Shown in pieces: positions 1-8,967 of a stretch of 64,000 nt of DNA (position 1 is the first letter of the stretch; each line of letters begins with the position of its first letter). The stretch spans positions 77,202 to 141,201 of the forward strand of contig PNNN01000049.1 of the NCBI GenBank assembly GCA_013824245.1, given 5' to 3'. The translations under genes and the position numbers were made by a program. Under the pieces are notes generated by a model that was not told the DNA's origin, searched no databases, and saw only the letters and a list, made by a program, of their open reading frames with translations. The DNA is from Chlorobiaceae bacterium (lineage in GTDB: Bacteria; Bacteroidota; Ignavibacteria; UBA10030; SZUA-254).

Positions 1-2
1 CT

Positions 3-1808
3 AACTATTCGGTAAATAATGTTTTTACAGGTCATATCCAAGATGTATTTGCATTTGATGTTAATGAATATGTAGCGAAGGATCAAGTTGCTGTTGGACC
101 TGGATATTGGGTAAAATATTCAAGTTCAACTCCGATTTATTATTATTTTGGTACAACTCAGTTAACGCTTACAATTCCAGTAAAAGCTGGTTGGAATATG
201 GTCGGCGCTCATGCACGAAATGTCGATTATAGACAAGTAACTTCAGTTCCAACCAGTAATATAGTGTCAGCGTTTAAAAAATATAGTGGTGGTGCTGGAT
301 ATGATGATCTTACATCTGCCGATCCTTATTTGCAGCCAGGTGTTGGATATTGGATTAAAGTAAATTATGATGGGGATATTATTCTCGATCCCAGTGCTGA
401 AATGGTACCGTTCAATCCACCAGCGGTAAATCCACCACCTGCGCCAGTTGTTTTCAATCCACCGGATCTTTTATTGCCGGAATTTGATGTAATAAATCAA
501 CCAATTTCGATTCAGTTTAGCTGGTATGCGGTTGAAGGCGCAACGAAATATAGTTTTCAATTATCAACAGTTTCAAACTTTTCCACACTTGTTTTGGACG
601 ATGCCAACCTAACAACCAATACTAAACAGGTAACTTCACTTGCATACAACACAAAGTATTATTGGCGTGTGAAGGCATCAGATGAATATAATTCGAGCAC
701 TTGGTCAGAGGTATGGTATTTCAATACTCAATCTTCACCACCACCTGTTCCATCTACACCTGTATTACTGTCACCGGCGAATGGAGCAACCAATATAAGT
801 ACAGGATTATACTTTAGTTGGAATGCAGCAAATTATGCTGAGACATATTGTTTACAAGTTTCGAAATATTCAAACTTTAGTTCTCTTACATATAATAGAT
901 CTGGAATTACAAGCACATCTGAATTTGTCTCAGGTCTTGAATATAGTAAAACTTATTATTGGCGTGTTAATGCGACAAATATTAGTGGTTCAAGCTCGTG
1001 GTCGAGTATTAGAAACTTCACAACAAGTAATGCTCCTCCACCTGATCCTTGTGAACCGACTTCTGCTTTAGCTCAATTAGACGAAATAGTAATTGAGGAT
1101 GCCGATGGATACAAACAGAAACTCTATGTAAGAAATAAACACATAAATCTTGGCGGTGGAGAACTATGGGGTGACGAAGATATGCCACCGGAAACTCCTG
1201 AAGGTGTCTTCCATGCAAAATATTATTCAGGGAAATATCGTGAAAGCATTGAACCTGAAAGTGGTCATAAATTAATACCAATTAAAATAAAAGATGCTAA
1301 ATACCCAGTGACAATAAGATGGAACATTAAGAAGAAAAATATGCTTAACTTGTGGCTGCTTAAAAAGTACAATGATAATTCAGATGACCAAGTTCTGATG
1401 GAGGGCATTGGAAGCACATCTATTTCAAAGAAAAAGGGGAATAAGATTATAATTCAAGCGATTGCTGCTCCCCCACCTTGTGATCTTGAATCAAAAATTT
1501 CTACACAAGTCTCAGCAGAAGATAAGATTAATTCACTAAAACCTAAATACTATTTGTTAGAGCAAAATATTCCCAATCCTTTTAATCCTACAACAATTAT
1601 TAGATATCAATTACCGGAAGACACATACGTTACTTTAAAAGTATATAATACTTTGGGTGACATAGTAGCTACATTGGTAGAAGGTATGCAGGGTGAAGGA
1701 ATCAAATCAGTCTCATTCAATGGAAGCGATTTACCGAGCGGTGTGTACTTCTATAGATTACAAGCAGGAAGTTATCACGAAGTCAGAAAAATGGTTTTGA
1801 TGCGGTAA
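3..1808 (+). CDS. Secreted FN3-like protein with type IX sorting domain (5' truncated)
   Basis: The reading frame is open from the window edge, so the gene starts upstream and about 601 residues are visible. The first part holds two copies of a GWNMVGAH / GYWIKVN-like motif. Two fibronectin-III-like modules follow (about nt 480-735 and 765-1030), each ending in a KYYWRV / TYYWRV strand. After a lysine-rich linker, the C-terminus (about nt 1550-1805) carries IPNPFNPTT, LKVYNTLGD, LPSGVYFYRL and KMVLMR, the type A type IX secretion sorting domain. It is therefore an extracellular or surface-attached protein. The ligand or enzymatic role, if any, is not recognisable. An ATG at 198 lies inside the frame but is not a credible start, because the same repeat pattern continues upstream of it. 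Confidence 0.85.
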   Translation, partial: NYSVNNVFTGHIQDVFAFDVNEYVAKDQVAVGPGYWVKYSSSTPIYYYFGTTQLTLTIPVKAGWNMVGAHARNVDYRQVTSVPTSNIVSAFKKYSGGAGYDDLTSADPYLQPGVGYWIKVNYDGDIILDPSAEMVPFNPPAVNPPPAPVVFNPPDLLLPEFDVINQPISIQFSWYAVEGATKYSFQLSTVSNFSTLVLDDANLTTNTKQVTSLAYNTKYYWRVKASDEYNSSTWSEVWYFNTQSSPPPVPSTPVLLSPANGATNISTGLYFSWNAANYAETYCLQVSKYSNFSSLTYNRSGITSTSEFVSGLEYSKTYYWRVNATNISGSSSWSSIRNFTTSNAPPPDPCEPTSALAQLDEIVIEDADGYKQKLYVRNKHINLGGGELWGDEDMPPETPEGVFHAKYYSGKYRESIEPESGHKLIPIKIKDAKYPVTIRWNIKKKNMLNLWLLKKYNDNSDDQVLMEGIGSTSISKKKGNKIIIQAIAAPPPCDLESKISTQVSAEDKINSLKPKYYLLEQNIPNPFNPTTIIRYQLPEDTYVTLKVYNTLGDIVATLVEGMQGEGIKSVSFNGSDLPSGVYFYRLQAGSYHEVRKMVLMR

Positions 1809-1819
1809 GTACGTTCACC

Positions 1820-1868
1820 AAATCCCCGGCATCATACTTAATTATGCAATTTATGGTGTCGGGGATTT
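1820..1868 (+). terminator. Hairpin after the truncated secreted-protein gene
   Basis: Seventeen-base arms at 1820-1836 and 1852-1868 pair almost perfectly (the breaks are G-T pairs) around a 15-nt loop, 11 nt after the stop codon. A pyrimidine-rich stretch follows. Likely an intrinsic terminator. Confidence 0.65.
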
Positions 1869-1879
1869 CCATTCTTCCT

Positions 1880-1911
1880 TTTGAATTTCTCCTCAAAAAT
1901 CCATATACTAT
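1880..1911 (+). promoter_or_regulatory. Bacteroidetes-type promoter for ugd
   Basis: TTTG (1880-1883), exactly 20 nt, then TATACTAT (1904-1911). The predicted leader to the ugd start is about 45 nt. It is one of many equally spaced boxes in the window. Confidence 0.55.
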
Positions 1912-1964
1912 TCCCAATCTTGTAAGTAAAAAATACCGATTATTAATCACATTAAGGATATTCA

Positions 1965-3272
1965 ATGAAAATTAGCGTTATTGGAACCGGTTATGTTGGA
2001 CTTGTTGTTGGAACCTGTTTTGCCGAAACCGGCAACGATGTTATTTGTGCCGACATTGACGAGCGAAAAATCAAAATGCTTAAAAAAGCAAAGTCACCCA
2101 TCTACGAACCGGGACTTGAGGAATTAATCAAAAAAAATATAATCGAAAAAAGAATCTCTTTTACGACTAATATTACTCAAACTATCAGATCGACTGAGGT
2201 TATTTTTCTTGCATTGCCAACCCCGCCTATGGAAGACGGTTCGGCAGATTTACAGCATGTACTTGCCGTTGCAAAACAAATAGGGCAGGCGATGAACGGT
2301 TATAAAGTTGTTGTAAATAAAAGTACTGTACCTGTTGGCACTGCAGACAAGGTTAAAGAAGCAATCAGTAAATATACGAAACACCCGTTCGATGTCGTTT
2401 CAAATCCTGAATTTCTAAAAGAAGGCGCCGCGGTCATGGATTTTTTGAAACCAGATCGGATTGTTGTTGGTTCGAGAAGTTCGAGGGCTATAAAAGCGAT
2501 GGAAGAACTTTACGCTCCTTTTATCAGGACAGGAAACCCGTTTATCGTAATGGACGAACGTAGCTCGGAGTTGACAAAATATGCTGCAAACTCTATGCTT
2601 GCGACAAAAATTTCGTTCATGAACGAAGTTGCAAATTTGTGTGAGCTTGTTGGAGCGGATGTTGAGATGGTTCGCAAAGGTGTTGGCAGTGATCCGCGTG
2701 TTGGACCACAATTCCTTTTCGCCGGAGTCGGGTACGGCGGCTCTTGTTTCCCGAAAGATGTAAGCGCTCTTGTTAAAACATCTGAAGAGTACAAATATAA
2801 ATTTCAAATTTTGAATTCAGTTATCGATGTAAATAAAACACAGCGTCTCTTATTCACAAAAAAGATATTCACTCATTTCAAAAAGAATCTTAAGAATAAA
2901 AAGATTGCCGTGTGGGGACTCTCTTTCAAACCAAACACAGATGATATGCGGGAAGCGCCTTCTGTAACTATTATCAAAGAATTACTGAAAGCCGGAGCAA
3001 AAGTTCATGCCTACGACCCTGTGGCTATGAATGAGGCAAAACATCATCTTGGCAACACAATTACGTACGCCAAACGCGATTACGATGCACTTAAAGATGC
3101 CGATGCGTTGGTTGTTGTTACTGAGTGGCACGAATTCCGCGTTCCGGATTTCAAAAAGATGAAAAAACTAATGAAGGGCAATGTAGTTTTCGATGGAAGA
3201 AATATTTACGATCCCGCCGAAATGCGTAAAAAGGGATTTAAGTATTTTGGAGTAGGAAGAAGGGTGGAATAA
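1965..3272 (+). CDS. ugd: UDP-glucose 6-dehydrogenase
   Basis: Oxidises UDP-glucose to UDP-glucuronate with two NAD+, a cytosolic step that feeds surface polysaccharides. The 435-residue length is normal for the family. The N-terminal Rossmann motif GTGYVGLVVGTCFAETG opens the protein. Mid-protein NPEFLKEGAAVMDFLKPDR and the GYGGSCFPKD segment with the catalytic cysteine follow, and the C-terminal UDP-binding domain is present (WGLSFKPNTDDMREAPS). AAGGA lies 6 nt upstream of the ATG. The UDP-glucuronate decarboxylase gene follows directly, so the pair would make UDP-xylose. Confidence 0.95.
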   Translation: MKISVIGTGYVGLVVGTCFAETGNDVICADIDERKIKMLKKAKSPIYEPGLEELIKKNIIEKRISFTTNITQTIRSTEVIFLALPTPPMEDGSADLQHVLAVAKQIGQAMNGYKVVVNKSTVPVGTADKVKEAISKYTKHPFDVVSNPEFLKEGAAVMDFLKPDRIVVGSRSSRAIKAMEELYAPFIRTGNPFIVMDERSSELTKYAANSMLATKISFMNEVANLCELVGADVEMVRKGVGSDPRVGPQFLFAGVGYGGSCFPKDVSALVKTSEEYKYKFQILNSVIDVNKTQRLLFTKKIFTHFKKNLKNKKIAVWGLSFKPNTDDMREAPSVTIIKELLKAGAKVHAYDPVAMNEAKHHLGNTITYAKRDYDALKDADALVVVTEWHEFRVPDFKKMKKLMKGNVVFDGRNIYDPAEMRKKGFKYFGVGRRVE

Positions 3273-3275
3273 CGG

Positions 3276-3402
3276 ATTGATGGATTGATGGAGTGTTGGA
3301 GTAATGCATTATTGGAGAAAGAGAAAATTAATTCAAATGATTCAATGATTAAATTATCCGATTATCCAAATATCCAATACTCCAATATTCCAATTCTCCA
3401 TT
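3276..3402. repeat. Convergent octamer arrays between ugd and the UXS gene
   Basis: Five octamers resembling attgatgg / agtgttgg run from 3276 to 3315. Six octamers resembling tatccaat run from 3355 to 3402 (tatccgat, tatccaaa, tatccaat, actccaat, attccaat, tctccatt). The two sets are roughly reverse complements, so the spacer can fold into a long imperfect hairpin. Confidence 0.7.
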
Positions 3403-3440
3403 GCCAAACATTTTAAATTTACATTTAAAAAATAATAAAT

Positions 3441-4400
3441 ATGAACATGCAAAGTGATAAGATTGTTTCGGTTGTTACAGGCGGTGCGGGTTTTCTTGGC
3501 TCGCATCTTTGTGACCGATTGCTTGCTGAAGGTCATAACGTGGTTTGCGTTGATAATTTGATCACCGGAGATACGGCAAATATCGCACACCTAATTGGCA
3601 ATGATCGTTTTTCTTTTGTTAAACATGATGTAACAAATTACATCTTCATTGATGGACAGGTAGATAACGTTCTTCATTTCGCCTCTCCCGCCAGTCCAAT
3701 AGATTATTTAAAACTACCTATTCAAACTCTCAAGGTTGGATCTCTTGGAACACATAAAGCACTCGGTTTGGCAAAAGAAAAGAACGCACGCTTCTTAATT
3801 GCTTCAACTTCAGAAGTGTACGGCGACCCCTTGGTTCATCCACAAGAAGAATCGTATTGGGGTAATGTGAATCCAATCGGATCTCGCGGTGTTTACGATG
3901 AAGCAAAAAGATTTGCTGAAGCTATGACGATGGCTTATCACCGTTTCCATGGTGTTGATACTCGTATCGTCCGCATTTTTAATACTTATGGACCCCGTAT
4001 GCGTATTAACGACGGACGCGCAATTCCTGCTTTCATGTCGCAAGCTATTCGTGGAGAAGACGTAACAGTATTCGGAGACGGCAGCCAGACAAGGAGCGTT
4101 TGTTATGTTGATGATCTAATTGACGGCATCTACAAGCTATTAATGTCTGATATTTCGGAACCGGTAAATATCGGTAATCCGGACGAACTTCCAATGATTG
4201 ATCTTGCTAAAGAAATTATTGAACTAACAGGAAGTAAAAGTAAAATCATATTCAAAGAATTGCCGGAAGATGATCCCCAAATTCGTCAGCCCGATATAAC
4301 GAAAGCGAAGAAATATCTCGGATGGGAACCGAAAGTAAACCGTAAAGAGGGATTAAAAAAGACATTAGAGTATTTCCGGAAAAAAGTTTCAGCACATTAA
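3441..4400 (+). CDS. uxs: UDP-glucuronate decarboxylase (UDP-xylose synthase)
   Basis: A 319-residue short-chain-dehydrogenase-fold enzyme that would decarboxylate UDP-glucuronate to UDP-xylose using bound NAD+. Visible are the nucleotide-binding [15 protein letters not shown], the family-typical [20 protein letters not shown], the catalytic YDEAK (YxxxK), and [19 protein letters not shown], which is characteristic of UXS rather than of other extended SDR epimerases. The gene follows ugd, whose product is its substrate. No clear Shine-Dalgarno sequence is seen; a second ATG lies 6 nt downstream of the chosen start. Confidence 0.92.
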   Translation: MNMQSDKIVSVVTGGAGFLGSHLCDRLLAEGHNVVCVDNLITGDTANIAHLIGNDRFSFVKHDVTNYIFIDGQVDNVLHFASPASPIDYLKLPIQTLKVGSLGTHKALGLAKEKNARFLIASTSEVYGDPLVHPQEESYWGNVNPIGSRGVYDEAKRFAEAMTMAYHRFHGVDTRIVRIFNTYGPRMRINDGRAIPAFMSQAIRGEDVTVFGDGSQTRSVCYVDDLIDGIYKLLMSDISEPVNIGNPDELPMIDLAKEIIELTGSKSKIIFKELPEDDPQIRQPDITKAKKYLGWEPKVNRKEGLKKTLEYFRKKVSAH

Positions 4401-4422
4401 TCTTATTCTTAATGATCAAATC

Positions 4423-5376
4423 GTGTATCGTTTAAGATTACTAATAGTTTTGCTTGCTTTTGTAGCAAATGCAAACGGACAAACTTTCGATAACTCACTA
4501 ATTATAAATTCTCATCGAAATATTGTCGGTATCGATAATAAAAATTTTCCATTAAGCCAGATTCAGAGAGATTCCGTTACAAATAAAAGCAAAGCAGGCA
4601 TTAACACCACACGACTTGCTCTTGTCAGCGGCACTCTATTAACATCGATGGCAGTGATTCATATTTATCAACAAAATGGATGGTGGAAAGACAATCGCGC
4701 ACCATTTCATTTCCGTGAAGATTTAGTATATGGAATGTGGGTAGATAAGATCGGACATTTTTATGGCGGGGCTTTGCTTGGCTTCGTTATGACTAAATCT
4801 CTCGAATGGTCGAATGTACCTGAAGAAACCTCAACCTGGATTGGCGCGGGCGGCGCTTTACTGTTTCAAAGTTATGTAGAAATTGAAGACGGTTTCTCTA
4901 AGTGGGGTTTTGATCGTGTTGATTGGGCTTTCGATGTTGCAGGTGCATCATTTCCGCTGGTGCGGTATTACATCCCGTTCATCCAAAATTTTGATTTGAA
5001 GTTAAGTTATCATCCTTCCGATTTACTCGGTGATTCGGGAGGAATCGGTTTTAAAGGGCAGAAACATCTTATGATCGATGATTATGAAGGTCAAACACTT
5101 TGGTTAAGTGTGAAGCTTAATAATTTATTACCAAATTCTATAGAGCGCTATTGGCCCGATTTTCTTGGTCTGTCTGTTGGATACGGCGCAAGAGATGTTG
5201 CAACTTCAAATCCATACAGTGTTTATTTTCTAGCGCCTGATCTCGACATGACGAAAATTATTCCTGCCAACACTCAATTGCTTAAAACTTTGGGCGAGGC
5301 ATTAAATTTTATTCACTTTCCTATGCCGGCAATTCAATTCGGTCGAAAAACAGTTTGGTATGGCATCTATTTTTAA
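4423..5376 (+). CDS. Exported DUF2279-like protein
   Basis: A 317-residue protein starting at GTG, since no in-frame ATG precedes the signal peptide MYRLRLLIVLLAFVANANGQ. The core DKIGHFYGGALLGFV and the segment around VEIEDGFSKWGFDRVDWAFDVAG resemble DUF2279, a family of predicted periplasmic or outer-membrane-associated proteins of unknown role. It lies 22 nt after the UXS gene and 9 nt before mntP, so it is probably co-transcribed with both. Function is not known. Confidence 0.75.
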   Translation: MYRLRLLIVLLAFVANANGQTFDNSLIINSHRNIVGIDNKNFPLSQIQRDSVTNKSKAGINTTRLALVSGTLLTSMAVIHIYQQNGWWKDNRAPFHFREDLVYGMWVDKIGHFYGGALLGFVMTKSLEWSNVPEETSTWIGAGGALLFQSYVEIEDGFSKWGFDRVDWAFDVAGASFPLVRYYIPFIQNFDLKLSYHPSDLLGDSGGIGFKGQKHLMIDDYEGQTLWLSVKLNNLLPNSIERYWPDFLGLSVGYGARDVATSNPYSVYFLAPDLDMTKIIPANTQLLKTLGEALNFIHFPMPAIQFGRKTVWYGIYF

Positions 5377-5385
5377 AACCTTCTA

Positions 5386-5949
5386 ATGGATAATATTTCT
5401 ATCATATTTATCGCTTTTGGTTTATCTATGGATGCAGTTGCGGTTGCAGTAAGCATGGGGTTGTCAATAAATTCTCTTCGGATTAAGCATGGAATATTGA
5501 TTGGATTATTTTTCGGAGTGTTCCAAGCGGTTATGCCGGTTATCGGGTGGATCACAGGAAAGAGTTTACAAAATATTATTGTGGGTGTAGATCATTGGGT
5601 TGCGTTTGGTTTGCTCACGCTGATTGGAGCTAAGATGATTTATGAGTCTGTAAAACCCAACCCCGATGGCGATAATATAAAGTCATTGACAGTGAGAGTA
5701 CTTTTAATTTTGTCGATTGCAACGAGCATCGATGCGTTTGCGATAGGAATCAGTTTCGCAATTTTACAAATATCAATAATCACTCCTATTCTTATCATTG
5801 GCGGTATAACATTTCTACTCTCATTCCTTGGTGTAGGATTGGGAAAACATGTTGGTTATTTATTTTCAAAGAAGATAGAAATTGTTGGGGGAGTTATTCT
5901 GATACTAATTGGGGTGAAAATTTTATTTGAGCATTTGTTTATGATTTAA
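5386..5949 (+). CDS. mntP: Manganese efflux pump MntP
   Basis: A 187-residue inner-membrane protein with six predicted helices arranged as two inverted halves. Each half carries the family's acidic motif: GLSMDAVAVAVSMG near the start and ATSIDAFAIGISFA near residue 120. These aspartates are the known Mn2+ translocation residues of the MntP/DUF204 family. Length is typical. It sits 9 nt after the DUF2279-like gene and upstream of oxidative-damage genes. Confidence 0.92.
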   Translation: MDNISIIFIAFGLSMDAVAVAVSMGLSINSLRIKHGILIGLFFGVFQAVMPVIGWITGKSLQNIIVGVDHWVAFGLLTLIGAKMIYESVKPNPDGDNIKSLTVRVLLILSIATSIDAFAIGISFAILQISIITPILIIGGITFLLSFLGVGLGKHVGYLFSKKIEIVGGVILILIGVKILFEHLFMI

Positions 5950-5977
5950 CGATGGATTTTCTGTCCATCCTCCATCG
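5950..5977 (+). terminator. Weak hairpin after mntP
   Basis: The inverted repeat cgatgga (5950-5956) / tccatcg (5971-5977) has a 14-nt loop and overlaps the end of the mntP stop region. There is no strong T tract, so termination is uncertain. Confidence 0.35.
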
Positions 5978-6038
5978 ATTAACAAGTTGAAGTGCCGGAA
6001 ACCTTTCGATGAATTATTCTGTTCCATTCTTTTAAGAT

Positions 6039-6716
6039 ATGATCTATTCATTAAGCAAAATGACAAAAATAATTGTAATTCTACTATCCCTGTTTGTTTT
6101 ACAGCTCAATTTAAATGCGGAAAATAATATTATGGAAATTATCGAATCAGCGCCATCCACAACAAACAAGGGTTCGAGTTCCGATACAGCAACATTCGGA
6201 GCCGGTTGCTTTTGGTGTGTGGAAGCGATATATCAGCAACTCGATGGTGTTTTATCGGTAACTTCGGGTTATATGGGTGGCTCAGTAGTAAATCCAAGCT
6301 ACGAAGATGTATGCACCGGCGAAACTGGCCACGCAGAAGTATGCCGCATTGTCTATGATCCAAAGAAAATAACGTTCGATGAATTACTCGAAGTGTTTTG
6401 GTCGAGTCACGATCCAACGACGCTAAATCGGCAGGGTTCCGATATCGGAACACAATATCGTTCGGTTATATTTTATCACACTCAAAAACAGAAAGAGCTT
6501 GCTGAAAAATATAAGAAAAAACTCAATGCCGAGCATGCTTTTGAAAAACCGGTTATTACCGAAATTAGTGCCGAAAAGGAATTTTATAAAGCAGAAAATT
6601 ATCATCAAAACTATTTCAACGATAATTCAAACAAACCTTACTGTCAATTTGTAATTCGCCCTAAACTCGACAAGTTTGAGAAAATATTTAAAAGCAAGAT
6701 CAAAATGAAGCATTAA
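6039..6716 (+). CDS. msrA: Exported peptide-methionine (S)-S-oxide reductase
   Basis: Reduces methionine-S-sulfoxide in proteins. The 225-residue product has a hydrophobic N-terminal signal (IIVILLSLFVLQLNLNAEN), so it acts outside the cytoplasm. The MsrA core begins with FGAGCFWCVEAIYQQL, including the catalytic cysteine in GCFWC, and continues with GYMGG, the GHAEVCRIVYDP segment, FWSSHDPTTLNRQGSDIGTQ and the YHQNYF motif. No MsrB domain is fused. A second ATG at 6060 also precedes the signal peptide and could be the true start. Confidence 0.93.
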   Translation: MIYSLSKMTKIIVILLSLFVLQLNLNAENNIMEIIESAPSTTNKGSSSDTATFGAGCFWCVEAIYQQLDGVLSVTSGYMGGSVVNPSYEDVCTGETGHAEVCRIVYDPKKITFDELLEVFWSSHDPTTLNRQGSDIGTQYRSVIFYHTQKQKELAEKYKKKLNAEHAFEKPVITEISAEKEFYKAENYHQNYFNDNSNKPYCQFVIRPKLDKFEKIFKSKIKMKH

Positions 6717-6753
6717 CCGATTTTATTACTGTCGGAGTGAACTGGTTGAGAAT

Positions 6754-6785
6754 TTTGGAAATCATTTCTGGATTTGATATAATTA
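6754..6785 (+). promoter_or_regulatory. Promoter candidate for the peroxiredoxin cluster
   Basis: TTTG (6754-6757), 20 nt, TATAATTA (6778-6785). It lies about 125 nt upstream of the first peroxiredoxin gene. Confidence 0.45.
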
Positions 6786-6909
6786 ACCGATATTACAAGT
6801 TAGATTGTGCGTCTTTGCGATGATGTCAGCATCAAATTGATATATTTCATGGGAATCATGATTTGAGCGATTTATCAACTTTATCTTATCTTATTGAAAG
6901 GAAAAATAT

Positions 6910-7380
6910 ATGTCATTAACACTTGGAACAAAAGCACCTGAATTTAAACTATTTGACACTGAGCGGAAAGAACGCTCGCTTTCAGAATTTTTAACAAGAA
7001 AAACTATTCTCGCATTTTATCCGGGCGCGTTCACGGGTGTTTGCACGAAAGAGTTTTGTGCTTTACGCGATGCGATGGCGAATTTCAACAGCATGAATGC
7101 ACAGGTAGTTGGTATTAGTGTGGATGGACCGTTTGCAAACAAAGCATTTGCCGATGCTAATAATCTGACATTTCCGTTGCTGAGTGATCTTTCAAAGGAA
7201 GTCAGCAAGAAGTACTGTGGCGTGTACGAAGATTTTGATGGTGTGAAAGGTTACACTACATCCAAGCGTGCAGTGTTTGTGCTTGATAAAACCGGTATCG
7301 TAAAGTACTTGTGGGTTACCGAAAATGCCGGAGTCGAACCACCCTACGAGGAAATTAGCAAAGCACTTTCTTCATTCTGA
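6910..7380 (+). CDS. AhpE-like peroxiredoxin
   Basis: A 156-residue thiol peroxidase of the AhpC/TSA fold. The active site reads FYPGAFTGVCTKEFCALRD, with the peroxidatic cysteine in GVCTKE and a second cysteine five residues later. This PGAFTGVCT pattern differs from both the Bcp copy (PKDDTPGCTKE) and the AhpC copy (PADFTFVCPTE) downstream. AAAGGA lies just upstream of the ATG. It is the first of three adjacent but dissimilar peroxiredoxin genes. Confidence 0.88.
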   Translation: MSLTLGTKAPEFKLFDTERKERSLSEFLTRKTILAFYPGAFTGVCTKEFCALRDAMANFNSMNAQVVGISVDGPFANKAFADANNLTFPLLSDLSKEVSKKYCGVYEDFDGVKGYTTSKRAVFVLDKTGIVKYLWVTENAGVEPPYEEISKALSSF

Positions 7381-7411
7381 TGGGATATCCGATGTTCGAT
7401 GTTGGATATTC

Positions 7412-7456
7412 GTTTGAATTATTTTTTAATTTTGTATTTTCAATTTTGAATTGAAG
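7412..7456. repeat. AT-rich palindromic spacer between peroxiredoxin genes
   Basis: The spacer contains ttcaattttgaattgaa, a 7-bp perfect inverted repeat with a 3-nt loop. It belongs to the same sequence style (caatt / gtcaatt) as the insertion inside the subtilase gene and the heptamer array near the tRNA. Confidence 0.45.
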
Positions 7457-7461
7457 AAACT

Positions 7462-7923
7462 ATGGCATCTCTTAAGATAAGCGATAAAGCACCATCATTT
7501 ACACTTCTCTCGACTGAGGGGAAAGAGATTTCTCTGGACGATTTTAAGGGAAAGAAGATAGTTCTCTATTTCTATCCGAAGGACGATACACCCGGATGCA
7601 CGAAAGAAGCGTGTTCATTCCGCGACAATCTTGTTCGAGTGAAAAAGAAAGGCGCGGTTGTATTCGGCATTAGCGCCGATGCTGTAAGAGCACATCAAAA
7701 GTTCACCGAGAAGTACGATTTGAATTTTCCTCTGCTCAGCGATGAGACTAAAGAAGTCATAAATGCGTATGGTGTTTGGAAGAAAAAATCGTTTATGGGG
7801 AAATCTTACATGGGCATCGAGAGGACGACATTCATCATCGACGAACAGGGGAAGATTATTCACATCTTTCCGAAAGTCAAAGTAGATGGTCATGTCGATG
7901 AGATACTAAAAGTATTATTATAA
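7462..7923 (+). CDS. bcp: Thioredoxin-dependent thiol peroxidase (Bcp/PrxQ)
   Basis: A 153-residue cytosolic peroxidase of the PrxQ subfamily that reduces hydroperoxides using thioredoxin. The diagnostic active site YFYPKDDTPGCTKEACSFRD has the peroxidatic cysteine, with the resolving cysteine five residues later in helix alpha2. The GISADAVRAHQKF and GIERTTFIIDEQGKI segments are typical. Length matches the family. It lies between two other peroxiredoxins; a TrxA gene is present at 31.4 kb. Confidence 0.93.
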   Translation: MASLKISDKAPSFTLLSTEGKEISLDDFKGKKIVLYFYPKDDTPGCTKEACSFRDNLVRVKKKGAVVFGISADAVRAHQKFTEKYDLNFPLLSDETKEVINAYGVWKKKSFMGKSYMGIERTTFIIDEQGKIIHIFPKVKVDGHVDEILKVLL

Positions 7924-7950
7924 ATCAATAACATACACAAAGGAATATAA

Positions 7951-8556
7951 ATGGATAATACACAATTAAGATTATGGGATAATGTTCCCAACTTTAAATT
8001 AGAAACTTTTGATCCGAACAGAAACGATTTTGCTGAAGTTACATTGGATTCGATCAAGAAAAAGAAAAAGTGGACGTTACTGTTTTTCTATCCGGCGGAT
8101 TTCACATTTGTATGCCCGACCGAATTGGCTGATCTGGCAAATATTCATAAAACTCTCAAAGAGCTTGGGGTAGAAGTTATTTCGGTAAGCACAGATACAA
8201 AACATACACATTTTGGTTGGTTACAAACTGAACAACTTTTGAAGAATGTGAAATATCTAATGGGCGCAGATCCAACAGGAAATGTCTCAAAGATGTTCGG
8301 TGTTTATGATGAGCAAAAAGGCCAGGCGTTTCGCGGCACCTTCATCATAAATCCTGATGGAGTACTTGTGGGTTCGGAGATTAATTATAACGATGTTGGG
8401 CGTAATGCCGGCGAATTGCTTCGTAAGGTGAGGGCAAATATCTACATCGCCGAGCATCCCAATGAGGCATGTCCCGCAAAGTGGGAAGAAGGCGATAAGA
8501 CATTGAAGCCCGGTGCAAAACTTGTTGGTAAAGTGTATGAGGCATTGAAAAAATAA
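7951..8556 (+). CDS. ahpC: Alkyl hydroperoxide reductase C (2-Cys peroxiredoxin)
   Basis: A 201-residue typical 2-Cys Prx. The peroxidatic cysteine is in FYPADFTFVCPTELADL and the resolving cysteine is near the C-terminus in HPNEACPAKWEEGDKTLKPG. SVSTDTKHTHFGW and GTFIINPDG are conserved family segments. AAAGGAATATAA precedes the ATG. No ahpF flavoprotein is adjacent, so reduction would depend on another disulfide reductase. The next gene starts at the base after its stop codon. Confidence 0.93.
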   Translation: MDNTQLRLWDNVPNFKLETFDPNRNDFAEVTLDSIKKKKKWTLLFFYPADFTFVCPTELADLANIHKTLKELGVEVISVSTDTKHTHFGWLQTEQLLKNVKYLMGADPTGNVSKMFGVYDEQKGQAFRGTFIINPDGVLVGSEINYNDVGRNAGELLRKVRANIYIAEHPNEACPAKWEEGDKTLKPGAKLVGKVYEALKK

Positions 8557-8967
8557 ATGATTTATCTAACACGAAGAGAGCATTTTTGCTCTTCACATCA
8601 ATTATCGAATCCGAAGTTCTCTGAGAAGGAGAACTTCGAGATTTACGGTAAATGTGCATATCCGCATGGCCACGGACATAATTACGAATTGGAAGTAACT
8701 GTAATTGGTGAACCAGATAAAGATACAGGAATGATTTTAGATCTGAAAAAACTTTCTGAAATCATAGATCGAGAAATTCTTGAAAAGGTGGACCACAAAC
8801 ATCTTAATATTGATGTTGATTTTTTACAGGGAATTATACCGACAGCCGAAAATCTTTGCATGGTATTTTGGAAAATATTGGAGCAAAAAATATTTCCGGG
8901 AAAACTTTATTCAATAAAAGTGTTTGAAACTTCAAATAATTATGCCGAGTATAGAGGTGGCAAATGA
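8557..8967 (+). CDS. 6-pyruvoyl-tetrahydropterin synthase
   Basis: A 136-residue zinc enzyme that converts 7,8-dihydroneopterin triphosphate to 6-pyruvoyl-tetrahydropterin. The sequence [20 protein letters not shown] has Cys-x5-His-Gly-His spacing, as in animal PTPS. An extra histidine means it also satisfies the Cys-x3-His-Gly-His pattern of Que[12 protein letters not shown] and LDHKHLN-like / PTAEN segments complete the active site and also read like animal PTPS. It directly abuts ahpC and overlaps folE by 4 nt. With folE and an SDR behind it, a biopterin-type pathway is favoured over queuosine synthesis. Confidence 0.85.
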   Translation: MIYLTRREHFCSSHQLSNPKFSEKENFEIYGKCAYPHGHGHNYELEVTVIGEPDKDTGMILDLKKLSEIIDREILEKVDHKHLNIDVDFLQGIIPTAENLCMVFWKILEQKIFPGKLYSIKVFETSNNYAEYRGGK

